Source of the DNA: Paramacrobiotus richtersi
Lineage: Eukaryota > Tardigrada > Eutardigrada > Parachela > Macrobiotidae
Assembly (NCBI GenBank): GCA_034698045.1
Contig: JAQGAU010000376.1
Span: forward strand, 1-29,629
Direction of reading: 5' to 3'
DNA: 29,629 bases
The notes beneath the pieces are model-generated. The model was not told the DNA's origin and did not search any database. It saw nothing but the letters and a program-made list of their open reading frames with translations. Position numbers and translations under genes: made by a program. Position 1 is the first letter of the stretch. The number at the start of each line of letters is the position of its first letter. Of the stretch, positions 1 through 9,306 are shown piece by piece.

Positions 1-315
1 AATTATTACAGTACAGTATCAATTATTACAATAAATTATTACAGTACAGTATTAATTATTACAATAAATTATTACAGTACAGTATCAATTATTACAATAA
101 ATTATTACAGTACAGTATTAATTATTACAATAAATTATTACAGGACAGTATTAATTATTACAATAAATTATTGCAGTAGAGTATGAATTATTACAATAAA
201 TTATTGCAGTAGAGTATTAATTATTACAATAAATTATTGCAGTAGAGTATTACTTATTAGTTATTACAATAAATTATTACAGGACAGTATTGATTATTAC
301 AATAAATTATTACAG
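1..315. repeat. 33-bp AT-rich minisatellite, about nine copies
   Basis: Tandem array with a period of 33 bp; units begin at about 1, 34, 67, 100, 133 and so on. Each unit contains AATTATTACA twice, once followed by GTACAGTAT and once by ATA. Units near the left edge are almost identical, while those after about 165 carry GCAGTAGAG variants and one has a short insertion near 250, so the array degrades to the right. The array probably continues left of the window. Confidence 0.95.
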
Positions 316-738
316 TAAACAACGTAAGTATAATCCTCTGTAGATAAAATAATGTATTTATGTACGCATTTGTATTTCATGTAGATTTATGAATGTCCAT
401 CTATAATGAATCCGAACGAGAGAGTAAAAGTGTTATTCATAGGGAAATTTTGAAAATGCAGGAAATGAATCTAGAAGACTAAATTAATTATGAAATAGTG
501 ATCAAGGATTTCAAATGTTGCTCGCTATGCTGTAAAATCGCTAGCAAGTGCTAAAACAGCCGAATAAAATGCATTCCTCGCGGATACAGTAAGAAATACG
601 GTTTTGTGTTTTGTCAGTTATGACTGTATTTATAACTCGATTTACTCGTAATAAAACTTATGATGTAATTAATTACGCTTTACATTCATAAAAGCTCGGG
701 TTGTTCAGTGCAACAAAAACTTAATGGCAATGATACTT
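316..738. other. intergenic, no gene seen
   Basis: AT-rich sequence between the minisatellite and the 3' end of the minus-strand oxidoreductase gene. I looked for a further downstream exon of that gene, because an internal GTGAG in its last exon could act as a donor, and found no open segment matching the expected C-terminal helix. No RNA gene was recognised. Confidence 0.5.
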
Positions 739-744
739 TTTATT
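739..744 (-). terminator. poly(A) signal AATAAA of the oxidoreductase gene
   Basis: Reads AATAAA on the minus strand, 28 bp downstream of the TAA stop at 772-774. It supports 772 as the true end of the coding sequence. Confidence 0.7.
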
Positions 745-771
745 TAATAATTCGCCGATACAATATACAAC

Positions 772-3700
772 TTAACCAGACAAATTAAGCGAATTTTTTC
801 TTTTACAGAAAGACAATATTTCATTTTTCTCACCATTGATTATGCTCAAGCGCGCCTCTTCCGCTTGATACGCCAACCCAACAGAATTTGTGTAATTAGT
901 TCTAAACCGGCTGTCCGCTGCCGGCAATGGATAATGGAAGGATTTCCCGTTGATTTTCAGCTCGATGGGTGCAATGAACGTGCCGGGCAGCTGCAAAAAA
1001 AATGGCAACCCAAATTTAAGGAACGCGGTATACAAATGAAACTTTATTCTGAATGTCAATGCAAATTAGACGGAATTCAAGCAGCTTGTTGTAATAAAGC
1101 CGAATTTCCGCAGAATGTTGATTATACCTCGATTTCCCCCGTGGTACCAACGATTCGCGCCGTACTGTCCATCTTCATGGACATGGACACCATAAACTGC
1201 GCCATAGCACCGCTTGCATACTGGAGAATCACGGCGGTCGTATCGTCGGCTCCTGTGTTATCAAAAAATACATGGAAAAATATATGGAAAATATATGGAA
1301 AACATATGGAAAATATATGGAAAACATATGGAAAATATATGGAAAATATACGGAAAAATGGATGGAAAATATATGGAAAATAAATGGAAAATAAATGGAA
1401 ATATATATCAAAAAGCATACATGCATCAAGTCCTTTCGTCCAGTTAATGGTTCAACAATGTATTCCAAGCACATAACAAACGAAGCAGGTTATAAGCTAC
1501 TCCAATATTGTTCAAAATCGACTGTGCGCATGGAATGCTGTAGACCAGCGAAACGTAGTACAGTGGCTCATGTGAGTGCAGGGTCTACTTGCCAAAACCA
1601 AACAGCCGTTATTTAAAAAGCACAGGTTAAATAAATCTGCGTGAGATCATCTTTTTAATCTGTTTGGCAAAAATAAAATGAAACGCCGTTTGCAGAGTTT
1701 AATAAACAATTAGATTTCAATTTGTTAAGGGTCTAGATGTGAGTCAATGTAATGTTTACTGGAGTGTCGAATGAATACTAGCATTTCCTTATGACTACAA
1801 ATAACGACGACGGAAATTACACCCGTTTCTAATCATACACACCATTCAAACAATTTTCAAACAAAATGTCAAACAATCCAATTAAACACTGCTATCAATT
1901 GTTTTCTTGTACAATCTAGCTTTCTTTCCTTAAATTAATAATTAAACAGTATTCTTATCTGACCATAATTATTTTTATAATTCTGTATTAAAATTTCATA
2001 TTTTGTACTGATATGTTAAAGTTCCATCTTTATATCTTAAATAATTCTTATTCACTTGTCAAGTTATTTCTATATATATCTGTATATAAAGAACGTATAT
2101 AAAGAACGTATAAAGAGTATAAAGAACGATGTTACTACAAATTTTTGAGATTGCAGGTATTCTTTCTGAAATTTGCAAAAAAATCCTGATACAAAAAAAG
2201 GGGAATGAAAGTCTACTACGTACTGATAGATTACAAAGTGACGCCGAATGAAGGCACGTGCTCAGGAATTTAGCCACTACACTACGGTTTCCTCAAGTCA
2301 TATGTACATTGTCCCTCATACCAACATACAGCAATTCATCTATCTTTGGGATCAATTAGGTCCATTTTTCAACAAGAAGTGCTGTGTAGCATTTAAACGA
2401 CAAAAACGTTATTTCAACACCACAGCAGAATTGAACAGATTCATTTATTAGCATTTTTTCCTTTTTTGTTTATTATTATTTATTAATTTATTTTTTCATT
2501 ATTATTTGATATGGTTTTATCGGTAAGAAATATACAGTGTTGTATTCTTTGATTAAGTGATATTGGAATGTTTTTCTCCGAATACTACTGCACCGTATAA
2601 CGTTCGATCGATCTGAGGAATGAAATTTACCCGTTTCATTGAAGAGCGCCGAGGCCTTGACGGAGACCGGCTTATCCTCGCCAAACACCAAATTGGCCAA
2701 CTGCACCGCATAACATCCCACGTTGAACAGGATCCCCCCGCCCATCTCCCGTTCCACCAGATTTGGGACGTTTCGTTTGGCAAATCCGTAGCTGGCGGTG
2801 AGAATCTTCACATCACCGATGGTTTTATTGGCTAGTTCTTGTTTCAGCTGTTTATACACGGGGAAACAGCGACTCCAGATGCCCTGCATAACAGTAATAG
2901 GAGCGATATTGAATTCAAGCTAATAACGAATAATTATGAACATTTCGATACAGACAGTCCACACAAAATGTAATCAGCGACTGACTTAATGTTAGGAACA
3001 GAATGGAAATTTTTGGAAAAAAAATAATCAATTACTTGCAGAATAAATTAACACTATAATAAATGAACGTTACAAGTTTTTGAGATTGATATCTTTCAAT
3101 GAACGGCATCGGCAGTCTAGCAGCGATTAAGAAGATTGGTTTGAAACAAAATAAAGTAAATTAATTAACGAAATAAGTAAATTACTGAAGTAATTAAACT
3201 AATGAAATAATTAAATTAATGAAATCATTAAATTAGGTAAATAATTAAATCAATAAAAATTAACTAAACCGTTTCAGTACATGCTGAAACTTCTTCCGAG
3301 TACATATAAATGCAATTATACTGTCAGATTTCGTAGTCTAGTGGCTCCGCAAACTTGCTCGCCAAATAATTTCCAAGAACAAGCACGTCATGTAAACATC
3401 TCGTCGCCGTTTGAAAATGACCGAAAAAGTTTTTCTATCCGCAGGAAATGTATATTAACGAATTGCTTGGATTTTAGTTGTAAAAAAACTTTCAAGCTCC
3501 GTCTCAGAATTAAAAAATAATTATCTTAATTTTTTTAATATTACCCAACATTATGCTAATATTACAATATTACCATTCTTATTACTACAAATAATGTTAA
3601 TGAAATGACATGAAAAAAAGCTGTTGTCCCACCTCCATCAGATATTTTCCTTGTTTTTTGGCCAATTCAATCAGCTGTTGTGTGTCGTCCAAATGGAGCG

Positions 3701-4921
3701 TTAGCGGCTTCTCACACAGGACATGTTTGTTATTCGCCAACATCACGGCGCACAGTCGTTTGTGGTTGGTGTTGATAACGCCAACGTAAACAATATCTTC
3801 AAATTTGCAAAAAAAGGGTTCAAGTACTTGACAGAGACAATCATTGACATTCAAACTAAGAATCTATAACAATAATATTTATTTCAGTATTACTATGCCT
3901 AACTTGTAAATAAGAAAATTATTAAATAATAATAAAAATAATAATACTAAGAAACTAAAAAAACAATACTAATAAAACAATACAAGTAAAAAAAATACAA
4001 AGAAAATTAAGTGATTTCTCCAGCATTGGCACTTAATATTTTCTTTAAAAGCATTTCTCAACCAAAATACCATGATAGGTAGACAATAGTCGTAGTACAA
4101 CGGCTCTATTCGGGGGTTATTCGAATCGCTTTCAAAAACGATTATCGTTCAGTGAAATGTTTATTGTCTTTATTGCATCGTATCCAGTTTTTTTAGGTTT
4201 TTACTCAGCAACTGACAGCAGACGAACGCAGATTTTTCCGTCAAATAAAACACTCCCGCCAAAGAAAATTAATCACTTATAATGAAAAATCATCACAATT
4301 TACCATGATCAAAAATTACGAGAGAAAACATATTATTTCAGCCAGAAATTAAATGTAGACAAACTACTAAAAGTAAATGCAAACCAAGGAACACATCTTT
4401 AATAATAATATAAATACAATGCGGAAATAATGCACAATTATATTAATTAAATATTAAATAAATATTACAATAAAATATTCCAAATACAAAAAAAAACCTC
4501 CAGATAAAAATTTAATACCAAATTAATTACAATATAAAGCTATGTCACTATATTGATGAACGGCGAAAAACAAACGTGAGGAGGAAAAAATAAAACTAGG
4601 AAAATAAATCCACACAACGGACTACAAAGACGAGAAAACTCACCGATATCCTGATCAAACGCCAGCTGATCGTAAGCGCCGTAGAATTTGGGGATCTCGA
4701 ATTTGGCCGCGAACTCCTCTGCACGGGCCGTATCCCGCGCTGCCACCGCCACAACCTGCGTCGATCCGATGGATTTTTTATCAGCAGCACAGACGAATAA
4801 TGCAGCGGAAAGGGAAATTTTGCTTACCGACCTGATGATGCTCCACAGGCAGTGACTTCAGTGCGGCCACGAAATCATTGCAGATTCGTCCGCAGCCAGC
4901 AATTCCCCATCGTAACAGCAT
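772..4921 (-). CDS. DHDH: trans-1,2-dihydrobenzene-1,2-diol dehydrogenase-like oxidoreductase (dimeric dihydrodiol dehydrogenase, Gfo/Idh/MocA family)
   Basis: Six exons join in frame: 4921-4832, 4755-4644, 3796-3633, 2883-2631, 1252-1128 and 990-772, giving 320 residues against about 334 in mammalian DHDH. Exon 1 starts [17 protein letters not shown], the N-terminal Rossmann glycine motif, so ATG 4921 is the natural start. LCEKPL carries the family Lys at residue 97, Trp125 follows in [11 protein letters not shown], and Tyr180 sits in NVGCY; these match the active-site numbering I recall for mammalian DHDH. The family usually has Asp at residue 176, but here it is Asn. Known family members are cytosolic NADP-dependent enzymes that oxidise dihydrodiols and D-xylose and reduce dicarbonyls. 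Introns are 76-1378 bp. The C-terminus is shorter than in mammals. Family assignment is secure; the substrate is not known. Confidence 0.93.
1262..1405. repeat. intronic minisatellite, about 11 units of ATATGGAAAAT
   Basis: Tandem imperfect units of 11-12 bp with a TATGGAAAA core. They lie in the intron between exons 4 and 5 of the oxidoreductase and begin about 10 bp upstream of the exon 5 acceptor in transcript sense. On the transcribed strand the array reads as T-rich TTTTCCATAT units, so it supplies the pyrimidine-rich context of that acceptor. Confidence 0.93.
2083..2128. repeat. short tandem repeat TATAAAGAACG, about four units
   Basis: Four imperfect units with a TATAAAGA core, spaced 10-13 bp, in the same 1.4-kb oxidoreductase intron as the TATGGAAAA array. 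No coding content is apparent. Confidence 0.8.
3165..3265. repeat. imperfect AT-rich tandem repeat with AATTAA core
   Basis: Repeated TAATTAAA..TAATGAAA units of about 17 bp in the oxidoreductase intron between exons 3 and 4. The units have diverged and the borders are approximate. Confidence 0.7.
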
Positions 4922-5992
4922 TTTTCAGTCCCCACGGTCCACCAATTCGCTGGGGATCACACAAAAATACTCGATGGACGTTTGCCGAAGATGCGGATAA
5001 AGCTTGGTTGGCCACAGATTTACAGTAATCTTAATTCCTGATTCTTGAAGAACTCAGCCGATTCAAGCGGCTCGATAAAACTGGCAGTCTTTATCAGGTA
5101 TTACTGGCGCCGCGGGGTCAGCCCTTGGGGAGGGGACAGTAACGACGGTACTGGGCGGTTGCAACATATTTCTCGGACACGGGCTGGAGCACGGCCCCCT
5201 GATCGATGTGCTCGTGCCGCCAGTGTTCATTTTTGAAAAATTGTTGCTAAATGCCCTCGTTATGGAGGCTTCTTTTGAGTGTTGACAATGGATCAACAAT
5301 GCATTGCAGATTACAGGTCCGGTTATCTGCAAGTCACTTTTCAAAGCTGGTAAATTCAAAACAGATAAGCAATAAAGTGTGATAAGCGTTCTCATCAACT
5401 GCCGAAATTTGCGAGCCACTGAGGTGCCGTACATCGCAACCGCCCGGTGTTACGTGATACGGTGATCGTAAATCGTAATCTCCGTGACCCGCCTACGGCC
5501 ATCGACCTGTACTAAGGCGCACTAACCACGAGATCTTTGTCGCGGGAAACATCAGTTTTGTAACTGCTTCATCGACGCCCTTGATTATGTAAAAGTCATT
5601 AGCGTATGAACCTTAAGCTTAACAATGACCCATCAGACCGTTATGCAGTTTACCATGAGTTCATGACCAAACAAATTTTGTAATAAGGGCTTTTTTCCAC
5701 TTATGCAAGGGTCTAGTAAAGGCACCGTATCAGGTTGTTTACCCAAAACCACAATTCCATACCGTTACTGTACCCAGATTACTCGGGCTGATTATGCAAA
5801 CCAGGACAAGCGGTTACATAAATTTTGTAAATCTTAATCACAAAAACAATTTGTTACCGCACACGAAACCTGAAACGTGTGCTAGCTAGCGAATGATAGT
5901 AAATATTTTCAGGTCTCTCGTGGAAATTGTGAACGTTATTTTCTTCCCGTAGAATTTTAACTGTTAGGTGTTCTTCGCATCTCAGTCATCGT
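4922..5992. other. intergenic between divergent genes, with a GC-rich block at 5100-5260
   Basis: The oxidoreductase start (minus) and the Arg/Asp-rich gene start (plus) face away from each other across about 1.07 kb, so this holds both promoters. No convincing TATA box was seen. Apart from the GC-rich block described separately, the sequence has many stops in all frames. Confidence 0.5.
5125..5256 (-). other. possible orphan terminal exon
   Basis: On the minus strand an acceptor-like CATTTAG is followed by 42 open codons starting QQFFKNEHWRHEH and ending YRRYCPLPKG before TGA. GC-rich third positions stand out against the AT-rich surroundings. The plus strand is also open across the same block after TTTATCAG, with a Gly-rich product, so the strand is uncertain. 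No upstream exon was found in the remaining space before 5993. It may be a gene remnant, an untranslated exon of a neighbour or a chance GC-rich patch. Confidence 0.22.
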
Positions 5993-8023
5993 ATGATGGC
6001 AATGAATTCGCTTTTCCACTGTATTCCGCTAATACTAGTAAGTGTTCATGTTCATGTTCGTCTTTCATAACTTATGCATAATTATATATGTTTTTAGCGC
6101 ATATTCTTATCTGTACAATATTATTACGGAGTTTTTCACCAGACTAATTAATTGTTATATAGTGCGCACTGCGCAGCGGTAAAACGTTGCATATTACTAT
6201 AATTATGCTCTATTTGGTACTAACTTTCACACTTTCAGACAACGTTCTTATTCATTCGCAAAGCAGCAGCACGACCCCTCGGCAGCGATTATGACCGCGA
6301 AGTCAGCGGACATGGATTCCGACACCCGTCCGATCACAGGCTCCGCTACAACCACTCGATGAACGGAACGCAGTTCATGCCGCCTTTCAGGTTTGGAACG
6401 ATGTGACCTTTCGAAATACCATTGTTGTGTTGTGTTTAGAATGTCGAGTGTCACGTTATTTGAATCAGGCGACCAAATCTCGACGATTTCCGGTTTCTTA
6501 TGGATGAACAACGGGATCCACGCGACAGGGACCTGGATAGAGATTTCTATAGAGATTTTGACAGGGATTATCGTCGTTCCCGGTAAGGTAGCAGTAGGAG
6601 TAATCTGAACAGAAAACAAAATTAACGATCGGTATGATATCCTAGAAAACAGGCTGCATAGATTCACACAAACAAGCTTATATAATTTATGTGCTGGTAG
6701 CTTACTTACGTGCAGCTAGGTAATACGTAATTTCACGTAATAATAACGCTAAGTTACGTGCTTCTATTAAAAGTATTTGTAAAGTTTACATTATGAAGGC
6801 AAGATTTTTGTTTCAAACCTGCATCTTGTCGACTTTTATCTAACGCGGAACTGCGGAGTGCGGTATATTTAAATTCCCTTGTACAATTTTTTCTACTTTT
6901 CAATGAAATTGTGCTAACAAAATGACAGAATTTAGTTTTTACAATATATATAGATCTAAATAGTGTATCTAGATACACTATTTCTAGTTTAATTCCATAT
7001 CGAAATGTTCCAGATTGATAGAGACATTTATTGAAAATACAGATACTTTTGATATGCAAAACAATCCAGCTAGTACAAGTCAAAAACTCAGACATTCATA
7101 CCTAAAGGTACAGTATATTCTGGTTCTGAGCTGGGTGTGTTTGTTCTCTGTAGTCGCAAAGGATCCAGGCATACACATGATTCCGACTGCAAGCACGATC
7201 GCGACCGATCGGATTCGCGTCGATCGCGACATGACCGCCATGACGACGATGATGATGACGATTACGAATGCGGGGACTTTTTCTCCTGTTTGGACAAGTA
7301 TCACCACAAACACAAGACGACCACACCGGCACCGACCGCAGCTCCTACAGAGGCTCCAACGGACCCGCCGACGCCCCCACCCCTCATCGAAGCAAGTAAG
7401 GACTATACGTTTTATGGCCGTCACTTTTTAGAGACCTGGTGCAAAAAGGGGAGATATGGGAACTTTTTTAAAAGATTACTTTTGTGGCGAAGTACACTAC
7501 GACTGTACAATATAGCCTTTACCAGCAAACAATGCACTACCATAGTGCACATAAGGACAGACAGTTTAATTTGCGTTTTAATAGAAAGTTCAACTGGAAA
7601 CCGCTGGACTTCGTTTTGTACAAGTTTCCTTCTTTTATAAGATATTTTGAGTTACTAACTTAACTGCGTAGATAGAGCGTGTTATTCTAACAAACTGCGT
7701 ATCAGACGCGTAAACAATTCGTGAACCTGGTAGTCGAGATGTTTGTACTGTGATTAGCAATCGCGCTCAGTACAAACAATCTGCCGCTGTCGATAATCAG
7801 CGAGGCTTCGACATTCAGTAACTTTTTTTGCTAATAAATTTTGCTGGTTGCAGGTAGCATAAAAGTACAAGACCTGTACATTGGCGATCGCTGGCTCCTG
7901 CATAATGAGTTTTACGAGGGTTCCAGTTATTTTGTGATCCGCGACATCAGTGCACCCTTTACCGACAACCGACTGGCCGTCAAGGAGGGACTGGGAAACA
8001 CCAATACAATTAAGGCCCCGTAG
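5993..8023 (+). CDS. secreted Arg/Asp/His-rich protein with Thr/Pro stalk, family not recognised
   Basis: Five exons join in frame: 5993-6037, 6239-6390, 6469-6582, 7154-7395 and 7854-8023, giving 240 residues. Every junction has GT-AG and matching phase. Residues 1-27 form a signal peptide or N-terminal membrane anchor (hydrophobic SLFHCIPLILTTFLF, then AAARP). Residues about 66-104 alternate Arg and Asp (DRDLDRDFYRDFDRDY). Residues 105-154 are His/Asp/Arg-rich with seven consecutive Asp at 134-140 and Cys at 116, 143 and 149. Residues about 159-181 are a Thr/Pro/Ala stalk likely to be O-glycosylated. Residues 185-240 are a compact C-terminal segment with aromatic and charged residues (KVQDLYIGDRWLLHNEF). 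I do not recognise the family. The Asp and His tracts suggest metal or mineral binding, which is inference. The frame continuing as Arg/Asp-rich across two introns supports the model. Confidence 0.75.
6958..6983. repeat. 26-bp perfect palindrome
   Basis: Two 13-base arms with no spacer, centred on TCTAGA, in the 571-bp third intron of the Arg/Asp-rich gene. The flanks are TA-rich. Function unknown. Confidence 0.9.
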
Positions 8024-8485
8024 GGCATTCCCGGTACAGCTAGCGGCATGAAAGTGGTCTTCTGTTCTGTTTGTTGGAGATTTTAGATGGTGCGCATTGT
8101 TGCTGGTCATGATCATAAAATTACGTATTTTTTCGGAATAACAATACGATTACTAAATTTTTGTAATCTACTACGAATGGTAGCCTAATATCAATTATTT
8201 ATCATCCCTATAAATTACACGTACCAAGGCTTTTCCTTTGAAGCATGTGAAGAAAACACTCTGCTGGTGCGATCGGCGAAAAGGTGCTAAGAGGTGCTCG
8301 CCTCTCTGACGAAAAAATCATCGACTAAAACCGGAATTCAGTGTTGTACAGCAGTAAATCAAGCCGGTCGGCCGGCTGGAATTGGCTGACAATTGTGAGT
8401 ATAATAATTTGGAAACGGCTCGGTCTGGTGTTCTGAGTTTACGTACAGCATTCATCACTTGATATTAAAGGTCATGATTGGAAAT
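8024..8485. other. intergenic, no gene seen
   Basis: Lies downstream of the Arg/Asp-rich gene and up to the transposon relic. It contains a small GC-rich hairpin near 8364-8380 (AGCCGG with CCGGCT) and a TT|GTGAGT donor-like site near 8395 that could end an untranslated exon. Nothing else is supported. Confidence 0.4.
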
Positions 8486-9306
8486 GGCTATAGCCACCCA
8501 CAAACACCCACAACCGCTATAAATACCCATAACACCCAGAAACCGCTACAGCCACCCATATCGCTTCCTACACCCAGAAAGACTATAGCCACCCATATCG
8601 CGTCAGGTTTTATTTTGATTTTAATACATGCGCTGCGGGCTGCCGCTGCGTTCTGGGGCGTCCTCCGCTAGAAAAGCACGCAGTCTCAAATTTGTACAAC
8701 AGTCCAGAAAATGTTTACGCATTCTTTCACGGTTAAATCTGCTACAGTTCTCAGGCTGTTTGCCTAAAATAAGATCTACTGCGAAAGCGGTTGCAAACAA
8801 CCCCCAATCGTAGCCGTACTCCTGCTCTTGTCCAGGCGGGAACAGAATACTGACAGACCGTTTTGGGTTCGGGCCAATCAGTTTCTGGATATGCTCACGG
8901 GCAAACGCAGCAATTTTTGGAAGGTCGTGCTGGTAACCGGAGTTGTAGATAAATAACCGACCTTTGATCTGTGCAAGCTGGACCCACTGGTCACCAGATT
9001 TACCGCTGCTTTTGCGGTACATAGTGCAAAATCTGATAACTGTGGAGTCGAAGTCAATGGCGTCGTGGAATAACTGATCAGTAATTTTCCGCTGTGATTT
9101 TGTGTGCCCCTACGCTGTTTTTTCTTGCTATGGAGTAACATCACATCTTTGGTTTTTTTAATTTTTATAATTCTTTATGGGTGGCCGTGGCTTTAGCGTT
9201 TATCGGTGCACTTTTTCTAATTCAAATATGGGTGCCTGTAGCGCCTTATGGATGTTTATGGGTGACTATAGCCATTCATGGGTGAAAATAGGTGGCTATA
9301 GCGCCT
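8486..9306. mobile_element. DNA-transposon relic with sub-repeated terminal inverted repeats
   Basis: The left end (8486-8602) contains GGCTATAGCCACCCA-type units, repeated about four times with variants such as CCGCTACAGCCACCCAT. The right end (about 9172-9306) contains the same units in reverse complement (ATGGGTG..TATAGC). The 570-bp core carries a Ulp1-like protease remnant. This is the layout of an internally deleted, non-autonomous DNA transposon. No clear target-site duplication was found, so the exact edges are uncertain by a few bases. The superfamily cannot be named from what remains; C48-like proteases occur in several eukaryotic DNA-transposon groups. Confidence 0.75.
8621..9107 (-). 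pseudogene. Ulp1/C48-like cysteine protease remnant of a transposon
   Basis: Open minus-strand frame ending in TAA at 8621, with no credible intact start; the open stretch begins near 9107. The C-terminal half reads like a transposon Ulp1 domain: GDQWVQLAQIKGRLFIYNSG, then YGYDWGLFATAFAVDLILGK, then CSRFNRERMRKHF. In C48 enzymes these motifs hold the catalytic His (before W), Asp (in IYDS) and Cys (in DCG). Here they are Gln, Asn and Trp. The N-terminal part of the protease fold and any transposase are missing. The frame overlaps the element's inverted ends only at the margins. It is most likely a dead transposon gene; an inactive domesticated protein is less likely. Confidence 0.75.

Noticed and set aside
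865-1383. 172-codon plus-strand open frame
   Set aside because: It runs antisense across the last two oxidoreductase exons and then through the TATGGAAAA minisatellite, which keeps frames open artificially.
7080-7424. Minus-strand open frame with hydrophobic stretches
   Set aside because: Mirror image of the Arg/Asp/His-rich exon 4, whose plus-strand frame is supported by matching splice phases on both sides.
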